64,000 nt of DNA from Neolewinella persica DSM 23188. Its GTDB lineage: Bacteria; Bacteroidota; Bacteroidia; Chitinophagales; Saprospiraceae. The stretch lies in the NCBI RefSeq assembly GCF_000373105.1, contig NZ_KB890419.1, forward strand, positions 92,307 to 156,306, in the 5' to 3' direction. Positions 1-6,874 of this stretch are shown here, in pieces; the stretch's first letter is position 1; the number at the start of each line of letters is the position of its first letter. A program made the position numbers and the translations under genes. The notes under the pieces were generated by a model that saw only the letters and a program-made list of their open reading frames with translations, was not told the origin of the DNA and did no database searches.

Positions 1-1097
1 CTTCTCCTTTTGCTTACGATCACGCTGCCGAGCGCATCGAGGTGCTGAAGGCCAACTGCGAACGCTACAATCTCCCGATGTACTACGTTAACCACGTAGG
101 TGCACAGACGGAAGTGCTTTTCGATGGTGCTTCCATCGTACTGCACGCTGACGGCACGGTAATTGACGAGATGCCTTACTTCAAGGAAAGCATGCGGATC
201 TACAATACCGAGGAAGTTGACAAAAAGGACAATGTCTCTGGCGAAGAGGCAAAGGAGAAAATTCGGCTGATCCATGACGCCATTGTGATGGGGATCAAGA
301 ATTACTTCGGAAAACTGGGTTTCAAAAAAGCCATCCTCGGCCTGAGTGGCGGCATTGACTCCGCCCTGGTGGCCGTGCTGGCAGCACGGGCACTTGGTGC
401 CGACAACGTGCGTTGTATCCTGATGCCAAGTCAGCACAGCTCGGACCACAGCGTGAACGACGCCCGGGCCCTGGCGCAGAACCTCGGTTGTCAGTACGAC
501 ATCGTCCCGATCGAAAGTATCTATGACGCGTACATGAACGTGCTGAAACCGCATTTCTGGGCCAAAGAAGAAGGCCTGGCGGAAGAAAACCTCCAGGCCC
601 GTGCCCGTGGGATGCTCCTGATGGCCTTCAGTAATAAGTTTGGCAGCATCCTCCTTAATACCAGCAACAAATCTGAAATGGCCGTTGGCTATGGCACCCT
701 TTACGGCGACATGTGCGGTGGCCTGAGCGTGATCGGCGATGTCTATAAAACGGAGTGTTTCGAACTCGCGCGCTACATCAATAAAGACGAGGAGGTCATC
801 CCCGACAACATCATCACCAAGCCCCCGAGTGCGGAACTTAAGCCAGACCAGTTCGACTCCGACAGCCTGCCCCCCTACGACCAGCTCGACGCGGTCCTCT
901 ACCAATACATCGAGATGACCCAAAGCCCGCAGGACATTATTGACATGGGCTTCGATGAGGCCCTTGTGAAACGTACCCTCCGCCTGGTGAACATCAACGA
1001 GTTTAAACGCTACCAGACGGCACCGGTGCTTCGCGTTAGCCGGAAGAGCTTTGGGATGGGGAGACGGATGCCTATTGTGGCTAAGTATCTTAGTTAG
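1..1097 (+). CDS. nadE: NAD+ synthetase, C-terminal part (5' end outside window)
   Basis: Makes NAD from deamido-NAD, ATP and an amide nitrogen donor in the cytoplasm. The frame is open from base 3, so the gene begins upstream; the GTG at 42 is internal. The first ~50 visible residues (SPFAYDHAAERIEVL..., then NHVGAQTE) match the end of a nitrilase-type glutaminase domain, so this is the glutamine-dependent, two-domain form. A linker follows, then the synthetase domain with its P-loop LGLSGGIDSALVAVL and the downstream motif LLNTSNKSEMAVGYGT. It ends in TAG two bases before the next ATG, so it is probably cotranscribed with the ADP-ribosylglycohydrolase. Family assignment is certain. Only the missing N-terminus is unknown. 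Confidence 0.96.
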   Translation, partial: SPFAYDHAAERIEVLKANCERYNLPMYYVNHVGAQTEVLFDGASIVLHADGTVIDEMPYFKESMRIYNTEEVDKKDNVSGEEAKEKIRLIHDAIVMGIKNYFGKLGFKKAILGLSGGIDSALVAVLAARALGADNVRCILMPSQHSSDHSVNDARALAQNLGCQYDIVPIESIYDAYMNVLKPHFWAKEEGLAEENLQARARGMLLMAFSNKFGSILLNTSNKSEMAVGYGTLYGDMCGGLSVIGDVYKTECFELARYINKDEEVIPDNIITKPPSAELKPDQFDSDSLPPYDQLDAVLYQYIEMTQSPQDIIDMGFDEALVKRTLRLVNINEFKRYQTAPVLRVSRKSFGMGRRMPIVAKYLS

Positions 1098-1099
1098 GA

Positions 1100-2104
1100 A
1101 TGATCACCTCCGGGCAATTTCACGATCTTTTGGCAGGGTTTTCCGTAGGAGATGCTTTCGGAGCCGGTGTGGAGTTCCAAGACCGTGACTGGATTAGGCA
1201 AAACGTGGACTTTACGCAGTTTGTTAATGCTCGGAACCAGATTCAAATCGAAGACAAACGTAAAGCACTCTTTACCGACAACTACCGTGCCTGGGACTAC
1301 ACCGATGATACAGAAATGACCGTCGGCCTGGTCAAGGCACTGATGGAAACGTCCCCCTTTACCGAGGAGTTATTGGTAAGAAAATGGAAAGAAGAGTATG
1401 CCGCAGGAATTCGTGCCAAAGGCTACGGCCGGAACGGACATGGCTCAATGGGGTGGTATTATCGTGGCGAAAAATCCATCGAAGATATCCGAAATTTTCA
1501 GCGCGATCGCCCGAACCCGGGCAACGCTCCTGCCATGCGAGCGGTTCCGCTTGGCCTGCTGCCTGACGAGTTGATTAACGAATATGCAGCCACCAATGCC
1601 CGGGCTACCCACCCGAATGAAATGGCTATTATTGCTAGTCAACTTGTGGCTCGTGCGGCAACTTACTTGCTGATCCTGCAGGGAGACCCCGCAAAGTTGA
1701 TTGCCTACTGTCGAAAAGTAGTTCCATTGAACGAGGCGTATGAAAATTACCTGTCGACAATTGATCGTCTATCGGCATATGAAAATTTGACAGATTCGGA
1801 TTTCATTACCCTGTGTGGGCCGCAACCAATTGTTCCTCCTTACTTTTTGCCCGGCATAAATGGGGTACCCTCTGACGCAAAATTTACGGCAGGTTGTGTG
1901 CTTTACGTACTCAAGTACAGCCAAGATGCTATGGATGCCCTTCGTAAATCCATTAATTTGGGAGGGGATGTGGATTCCGTTGCATCTATCACCACGGGTA
2001 TTTTGGCGGGCAGCAAAGGCTTGGAGAGTATTCCTGATTTTATGCTTGAAGCAACGGAAAAAATCCCCGGCCTGCAGGCGTTGTCTCTCCCTACAAACAA
2101 ATAG
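1100..2104 (+). CDS. ADP-ribosylglycohydrolase (DraG/ARH) family protein
   Basis: Predicted metal-dependent hydrolase removing ADP-ribose from protein, nucleic acid or small-molecule targets. Family hallmarks are visible: N-terminal GFSVGDAFGAGVEF, the metal-site motif YTDDTEMT near residue 75, and the C-terminal NLGGDVDSVASITTG near residue 290. At 334 residues it has the usual length, with all metal ligands kept, so it should be active. It starts two bases after nadE, which couples a hydrolase of NAD-derived modifications to NAD synthesis. It is clearly diverged from the ARH at 3914-4873, so the two are separate lineages rather than a recent duplication. The substrate cannot be read from the sequence. 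Confidence 0.9.
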   Translation: MITSGQFHDLLAGFSVGDAFGAGVEFQDRDWIRQNVDFTQFVNARNQIQIEDKRKALFTDNYRAWDYTDDTEMTVGLVKALMETSPFTEELLVRKWKEEYAAGIRAKGYGRNGHGSMGWYYRGEKSIEDIRNFQRDRPNPGNAPAMRAVPLGLLPDELINEYAATNARATHPNEMAIIASQLVARAATYLLILQGDPAKLIAYCRKVVPLNEAYENYLSTIDRLSAYENLTDSDFITLCGPQPIVPPYFLPGINGVPSDAKFTAGCVLYVLKYSQDAMDALRKSINLGGDVDSVASITTGILAGSKGLESIPDFMLEATEKIPGLQALSLPTNK

Positions 2105-2127
2105 CCCAATAATACTAAATTTTCAAC

Positions 2128-2338
2128 ATGACCAACCCCATAACCACCGCCCTGCTAGGCCTCTCCGTAGCCGACGCCATCGGCGTCCCCGTAGAATTTC
2201 AGTCCCGGCTGGAATTGAACAAGAACCCGGTTACCGACATCCGGGGGCTACGGATACCACTGCCTGCGTTGTAGGGGCTCCGGCAGCACTACGCTACGGC
2301 GTGGAGGCTATCCCCTCAATTGGCTCGCAGGATAAATA
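2128..2338 (+). pseudogene. Internally deleted ADP-ribosylglycohydrolase remnant
   Basis: The first ~40 codons (MTNPITTALLGLSVADAIGV and onward) are nearly identical to the start of the intact ARH at 3914. Just after the VTDIRG codons the sequence jumps to the family's C-terminal DTTACVVGAPAALRYGVEAI segment, now in another frame, and a further small indel follows. The reading frame from the ATG stops at 2274 after 48 codons. About 700 bp present in the intact gene are missing. The remnant ends directly against the first operator of the HipBA module, so HipBA is flanked by two related ARH copies. Confidence 0.9.
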
Positions 2339-2340
2339 AG

Positions 2341-2396
2341 TACTAATATTTTAGTAAATAATGCATTAAATGCGTATTTTTACTAAAATGTTAGTA
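2341..2396. promoter_or_regulatory. Twin palindromic operators of the HipBA promoter
   Basis: Two 16-bp palindromes, TACTAATATTTTAGTA (2341-2356) and TACTAAAATGTTAGTA (2381-2396), both of form TACTAA-N4-TTAGTA. Their centres lie 40 bp apart, close to four helical turns, and the whole region is also roughly symmetric. The second ends 4 bp before the hipB ATG. HipB-type antitoxins repress their own operon by binding such sites, so autoregulation is the natural reading. It has not been tested. Confidence 0.75.
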
Positions 2397-2400
2397 CTTA

Positions 2401-2691
2401 ATGAATCGATACAGTGTAGAGAAATTCCCCGCTGATGTTATGCGTGAAATGGCAGATAAGCATACTGTGCTGAGGAAGCAACAAGGGTATTCACAGGCAG
2501 ATTTGGCCAAACGTTCGGGAGTGTCTTTGGGCAGCCTGAGACGATTTGAACAAACTGGGAAAATTTCTCTGGAACACCTTTTATTACTTACTCATGTACT
2601 GCAACGTTTACGGGACTTTGATCTTGTTCTGGAGGCCGGAGAAGACCTGAAAGAGGTGGGAAAACTGTTTACAAACAAATCGAAAAAGTGA
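2401..2691 (+). CDS. HipB-like XRE-family antitoxin
   Basis: A 96-residue protein with a lambda-repressor-type helix-turn-helix at about residues 25-70 (LRKQQGYSQADLAKRSGVSL, then GSLRRFEQTGKISL). It is expected to bind DNA and neutralise the HipA-like kinase encoded next. The ATG at 2401 is only 4 bp past operator 2. An alternative in-frame ATG at 2440 would leave a longer leader, so the start is somewhat uncertain. The stop TGA overlaps the downstream GTG (GTGA), which implies translational coupling. The C-terminal LTHVLQRLRDFDLVLEAGED is typical of HipB-like proteins. Base composition is more AT-rich than in neighbouring housekeeping genes, suggesting acquisition by transfer. Confidence 0.88.
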   Translation: MNRYSVEKFPADVMREMADKHTVLRKQQGYSQADLAKRSGVSLGSLRRFEQTGKISLEHLLLLTHVLQRLRDFDLVLEAGEDLKEVGKLFTNKSKK

Positions 2692-3902
2692 GGAACCGGC
2701 TGGCAGTGAAGGTTGATTTTTCAGGGACTGCCATTGATGTTGGGGAGCTTGTGCGCAATGAAAGGAACGTCTACTTCAGGTACGATGAAGATTTTCTGCA
2801 AGGCAATCTGAATTTGTCTCCGTTTTACTTAAAACGAACTACCGAAATTCAGCGACCTAATACCCCAGTATTCGATGGCTTGTTCGGTGTTTTTGCAGAT
2901 TCTCTACCGGATGGCTGGGGGCGTTTATTACTTGATCGTGCATTAACTGCAAAGGGAGTAAATTTAGGGGAAATCTCTCCGTTGGATCGCCTCGCAATGG
3001 TAGGGACAGCAGGGATGGGCGCGCTCACGTTTCATCCCGTCAAAACGATGGAGGAAGCCATTGATTCTTCTATCGACTTAGATGTGGTAGCTAGAGAGTC
3101 GCGAAGTGTTCTTGCCGGAGGTGCTTCGGATTTACTTGACGAACTTGTTCAACTAGGAGGCTCTTCTGGTGGCGCGCGTCCAAAAATTGTTGTCGGCTAT
3201 GATCCAGCAACCGACCGGATGATAAAAAGCATGGAAACACTGCCGTCAGGTTTTGAACACTGGCTCATTAAATTTCCTGCGGGTATTGATCCTAAAGATG
3301 TGGCCAAGACCGAAATGGCCTATTATAAAATGGCGTTGGCTGCGGGTCTTAAAATGACTACGTGCCGGCTTTTTAAGGGCAAGTCAGGCCAAGCCTTCTT
3401 TGGGACAAAACGATTTGACCGGAATGGAGACGACCGCCTGCATTTACATTCTGCCGCCGGACTGCTTCACTATAACTTTCGCCTGACCAATATCGATTAC
3501 GGCCACGTTATGGACGCGGCCTTCCGCTTAGAGAAGGATGTACGCGCTTACGAAAAAGTCTTGCGACTTGCTGCCTTCAACGTCTTCGCACACAACCGGG
3601 ATGACCACAGCAAGAACATATCTTTTCTGATGGACGAAACAGGTAATTGGCAATTGGCTCCAGCCTACGACCTCACGTTTTCCCAGTCTTCACATGGTTA
3701 CCACAGCATGACGGTAGCGGGGGGGAGTAAGCGTCCCGGTCGGGAGCAATTGTTGAACCTTGCTAAAAATTTCTCCATTAAAAAACCGGAGAAAATCATC
3801 GATGAAGTTCGAGAGGCGGTTGGCAATTGGTCTGAATTTGCAAAAGCTGCAGCTGTTCCTCCAGGCTCCCTTAAGAGCATCAATAGCATTCTCAACCCTT
3901 AA
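2688..3902 (+). CDS. HipA-like serine/threonine kinase toxin
   Basis: A 404-residue type II toxin of the HipA kinase family. In E. coli, HipA phosphorylates glutamyl-tRNA synthetase and drives persistence; the target here is unknown. The N-terminal HipA domain has FDGLFGVFADSLPDGWG (62-78). A Gly/Ser-rich loop GGSSGGARPK is at 157-166, HWLIKFP at 191-197, the catalytic loop HNRDDHSKN at 302-310, and the metal-binding APAYDLTFS at 324-332. All key residues look intact. It starts with GTG, overlapping the antitoxin stop by 4 bp. Length is slightly below the ~440 residues of E. coli HipA. Low GC and its position between two ARH copies point to an acquired module. Confidence 0.92.
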   Translation: MRNRLAVKVDFSGTAIDVGELVRNERNVYFRYDEDFLQGNLNLSPFYLKRTTEIQRPNTPVFDGLFGVFADSLPDGWGRLLLDRALTAKGVNLGEISPLDRLAMVGTAGMGALTFHPVKTMEEAIDSSIDLDVVARESRSVLAGGASDLLDELVQLGGSSGGARPKIVVGYDPATDRMIKSMETLPSGFEHWLIKFPAGIDPKDVAKTEMAYYKMALAAGLKMTTCRLFKGKSGQAFFGTKRFDRNGDDRLHLHSAAGLLHYNFRLTNIDYGHVMDAAFRLEKDVRAYEKVLRLAAFNVFAHNRDDHSKNISFLMDETGNWQLAPAYDLTFSQSSHGYHSMTVAGGSKRPGREQLLNLAKNFSIKKPEKIIDEVREAVGNWSEFAKAAAVPPGSLKSINSILNP

Positions 3903-3913
3903 CGATTCACCTG

Positions 3914-4873
3914 ATGAACCCAATAACCACCGCCCTGCTAGGCCTTTCCGTAGCCGACGCCATCGGCGTTCCCGTAGAATTTCAAACAAGGGGAGAACTT
4001 GACAAGAACCCTGTCACTGACATCCGGGGATACGGGACCTACAACCAGCCGCCGGGGTATTTTTCGGACGACAGCAGCCTGGCGTTTGGTTTGGCGGAGA
4101 GTTTGGGGGTGGGAGTGTTTGATCTGACCAACCAGGCGAAGCGCCTAATTAATTATAAACTTCATGGCTACTGGACGCCTGAAAATCAAATCTTTGATAT
4201 TGGGCGAACGACTAGTCTGTCGATTGATCGGTTGGAAATACTATTACGTGAAGGGAAAGAGAAAGAATTAGTTAGTCTCAGGCACGGGGCAACTGAGCAG
4301 GACAACGGCAATGGCGCGCTGATGCGCATTTTTCCCTTGTACGCCTATCTGCGTGACAAGCCGGTGGAAGACTGGTTCGAGTACATCTGGCAACATTCGG
4401 CGCTCACACATGGCCACATTCGTTCAGCGTTTTGCTGCTTTTTGTACCTCCGGTTTTGCGCGCACCTGGATGGCAAAGTCGAGAAGACCGAAGCATTGAA
4501 GGTGGCCCGGCGCGAGTTGCTTTCTGTAATGGGCGAAAAAAAGCCTTCGCTTGCAGAGTACGATGCGCTGGAAAAATTATTCAAGGCAGATTTCGCCAAT
4601 CTGGCGCGGACGCAGGTGCAAGGAAGCGGATATGTGGTGCATTGCCTGGAAGCTGCCCTCTGGTGCCTGTTCAACGCCGACAGTTACCGGGAGGCCGTGC
4701 TAAAAGCAGTGAATTTGGGCCAGGATACGGACACCACAGCCTGCGTTGTCGGTGCACCGGCAGCCCTGCGCTACGGAGTAGAAGCCATCCCCGCCAACTG
4801 GCTCGCTGCGCTCGCCCGCCGTGAGGAAATTATTGACCTGGGGGATCGGTTGGATGCGGCGTACCCTCAGTAA
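3914..4873 (+). CDS. ADP-ribosylglycohydrolase family protein
   Basis: A 319-residue ARH/DraG-type hydrolase lying 11 bp after hipA and probably read through from the HipBA promoter. Motifs: LLGLSVADAIGVPVEF at the N-terminus, the metal site FSDDSSLAFGL (Ser replacing the usual Thr residues), a NGNGALMRIFPL core, and C-terminal NLGQDTDTTACVVGA. It is intact, whereas its near-copy at 2128 has lost the middle. The codons for ARTQVQ carry one copy of the dispersed 17-bp motif. Whether its product acts on the toxin system or is a passenger is unknown. The short gap to hipA suggests joint expression. Confidence 0.9.
   Translation: MNPITTALLGLSVADAIGVPVEFQTRGELDKNPVTDIRGYGTYNQPPGYFSDDSSLAFGLAESLGVGVFDLTNQAKRLINYKLHGYWTPENQIFDIGRTTSLSIDRLEILLREGKEKELVSLRHGATEQDNGNGALMRIFPLYAYLRDKPVEDWFEYIWQHSALTHGHIRSAFCCFLYLRFCAHLDGKVEKTEALKVARRELLSVMGEKKPSLAEYDALEKLFKADFANLARTQVQGSGYVVHCLEAALWCLFNADSYREAVLKAVNLGQDTDTTACVVGAPAALRYGVEAIPANWLAALARREEIIDLGDRLDAAYPQ
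4603..4619 (+). repeat. Dispersed 17-bp motif, copy 1
   Basis: GGCGCGGACGCAGGTGC, inside the ARH gene, read as ARTQV. Confidence 0.7.
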
Positions 4874-4950
4874 TCAGTATTGGTGTCTTAGCTGTCAGAC
4901 AAACTTTTGTCGGATAGCCGGAGCGCCCGTTTGACTATTGTTCCGCATTT

Positions 4951-5009
4951 CCAAATAGCACCAATAGACCAATAGACCAATAGCACCAATAGACCAATAG
5001 CACCAATAG
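4951..5009. repeat. Intergenic accaatag word repeat (family A)
   Basis: Direct repetition of ccaatagcac and ccaatagac units, about seven in all. The same words form palindromes at 10087-10189 and 25141-25196. The 237-bp gap 4874-5110 holds no gene. Confidence 0.8.
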
Positions 5010-5110
5010 TACTAACATACCCCCATAATCCCGAACCGTAGACTCTTATTACCGGATGGTCGATCAATTAGGCCAGACCTGAACACTTTGCTTTTCTATT
5101 CGTTAACTCG

Positions 5111-5599
5111 TTGCAAACGCAACAAGTTTCCCCTTTGAAGGACCCCCAGCAAAATCTGATTTTCCTGACCAACCGTGTTGGTCGCCAGCTTTCCCGCCTG
5201 CTATTGGAGCGGATGGAATTCGAAGAATTCCTACCGCAAAGCACGCATATGGGCCTGCTGGCGGACCTGATGAACAACGATGGCCTGCGCCAGCAGGACC
5301 TGGCCATCTCCACCATTAAAGACAAGGGAACCGTGGCGCGCGCGCTCAAGCAATTGGAGACCGCAGGCCTCATCAATCGGGAAGTAGACCCGGAAGATCG
5401 GCGACAGAAACGCATCAAATTGACGGAAAAAGCCCACCGGATGTGGACTTACGTTCATGACCATGCGGACTACGCCATCTGTTGCGCCAAAAAAGACATT
5501 CCCCCGGAAGAGCTGGCAGTTTGCACCAGCGTTCTGAATAAGATATACCACAACCTCCACCAGCAACTGAGTTCCCCCCAAAGTATTGACCATGAGTAA
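5111..5599 (+). CDS. MarR-family transcriptional regulator
   Basis: A winged-helix repressor-type protein of up to 162 residues. The central region shows the MarR fold (LSRLLLERMEFEEFLPQ, then the recognition region QQDLAISTIKDKGTVARALK) and the wing QLETAGLINREVDPEDRR. No ATG is available at the 5' end; TTG at 5111 or 5135 is the likely start. The gene overlaps the RND adaptor gene by 8 bp (ATG at 5592), so it probably heads and controls the efflux operon. The ligand is unknown. Confidence 0.88.
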   Translation: MQTQQVSPLKDPQQNLIFLTNRVGRQLSRLLLERMEFEEFLPQSTHMGLLADLMNNDGLRQQDLAISTIKDKGTVARALKQLETAGLINREVDPEDRRQKRIKLTEKAHRMWTYVHDHADYAICCAKKDIPPEELAVCTSVLNKIYHNLHQQLSSPQSIDHE

Positions 5600-6788
5600 T
5601 CGTAATATTCCACGTACCATCTTTTCTATTATTCTAGGTGCACTGATTTTGGCTGCTGGATGGTTCGGTTGGGGCTACCTGGCGAGCCAGAAAGCCGCAC
5701 CAGTGAAGAAGGAGATTCCCAAGCGGATCAAAACGGTGGATGTGGAAACAATCGCCAACGGGAAAATTGCCTCCAAGCTCGATGTACAGGGCCGGTTGGA
5801 GGCATACAATAAGATCGCCCTGTTCACCGAAGTAGGCGGTGCCGTAAAAACGTCCAAACCCTTTAAAAAAGGAACTTACTTCAATAAAGGAGAAGTTATG
5901 ATGCGGGTGGACGATGCTGAGGCCCGCCTCAACCTGCAGGCACAAAAAGCCACGCTGATGAACGCCGTGGCAATGATGATGCCTGATCTGAAAATCGACT
6001 ACGCTGAAAGCTTCCCCGCCTGGGAAAACTACCTTAGTAGCTTTGACATTGATGCGCCCATCAAGGCGATGCCAGAGGCAAAGAACCAACGCGAAAAGCT
6101 CTTCGTTGCCGGCCGCAATCTCTACACCCAGTACTACTCGATCAAAGGCGTGGAAGAGCGACTAAGTAAATACGTGCTTTACGCTCCGTTTAGCGGAGTG
6201 CTCACTACTGCGGATATCAACGAGGGAGCCGTCATCCGCCCCGGGCAACAACTTGGTGAACTTATGGCAACGGGCTACTACGAAATGGTGGCTACTGTAC
6301 CCCTGAGTCAGCTGGATTTTCTCCAGCCAGGAGGCGAAGTAAAACTGTACAGCGAAGACATTAAAGGCTCCTGGACCGGAAAAATCCGCCGGATCAGCGA
6401 TCAGATTGATGCCGGAACGCAAACAGTCAACGTCTTTGTAGGTGTTTCCGGCAAGAACCTCCGGGAAGGGATGTACCTGCGTGGAGAGGCCGATGCGCGT
6501 GTACTCGACGATGTGGTGGAAATTGACCGTAACCTGTTGATCGATGAAGGTGAAGTCTACGTGGTGAAGAACGACACCTTGCTGGCCCTTGTACCCGTGA
6601 ACGTCCGGAAGTTCGACCGCAACACCGTCATCATAAGCGGACTGCCAACCGGGAGTAAATTACTGACCAGCGACGTAGCCGGGGCCTATGACGGTATGCG
6701 CGTGAAACTGAATGATACGGAAACTTCCAGTAAGAAAACGGCCAATGAAAAGGCTGCTTCAATGACGGATAAACCGGTTTCAAAATAA
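5592..6788 (+). CDS. RND efflux periplasmic adaptor (membrane fusion protein)
   Basis: Links an inner-membrane RND pump to an outer-membrane channel. The ATG at 5592 is preferred to the TTG six bases upstream; it gives 398 residues. An N-terminal membrane anchor (FSIILGALILAAGWFGWGYL) is followed by the HlyD/AcrA-type core: VQGRLEAYNKIALFTEVGG (barrel-lipoyl half), a helical hairpin, YAPFSGVLTTADINEGAVI (second lipoyl half), then beta-barrel and membrane-proximal domains. The Ala/Lys/Ser-rich C-terminal tail is probably disordered. It overlaps the MarR gene and precedes the pump, so all three form one operon. Confidence 0.92.
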   Translation: MSNRNIPRTIFSIILGALILAAGWFGWGYLASQKAAPVKKEIPKRIKTVDVETIANGKIASKLDVQGRLEAYNKIALFTEVGGAVKTSKPFKKGTYFNKGEVMMRVDDAEARLNLQAQKATLMNAVAMMMPDLKIDYAESFPAWENYLSSFDIDAPIKAMPEAKNQREKLFVAGRNLYTQYYSIKGVEERLSKYVLYAPFSGVLTTADINEGAVIRPGQQLGELMATGYYEMVATVPLSQLDFLQPGGEVKLYSEDIKGSWTGKIRRISDQIDAGTQTVNVFVGVSGKNLREGMYLRGEADARVLDDVVEIDRNLLIDEGEVYVVKNDTLLALVPVNVRKFDRNTVIISGLPTGSKLLTSDVAGAYDGMRVKLNDTETSSKKTANEKAASMTDKPVSK

Positions 6789-6794
6789 TATCAA

Positions 6795-6860
6795 GTTGTC
6801 GGGTTATCAGGTTATTAATCGCTCAGAAGCGATAACCGGGTGACCCGATAATTCGACAAC
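6795..6860. repeat. Intergenic gttgtcggg palindrome (family B)
   Basis: The outer arms GTTGTCGGGTTATC and GATAATTCGACAAC pair imperfectly. The inner hairpin ATCGCT-caga-AGCGAT is perfect. It fills the gap between the adaptor and pump genes. Related copies are at 29129-29258 and 32191-32271. Confidence 0.8.
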
Positions 6861-6874
6861 TCGAAAAACAAGCG

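Noticed and set aside
4951..5009. Possible CRISPR array
   Set aside because: The units are 8-10 bp words without unique spacers, and no cas genes are present.
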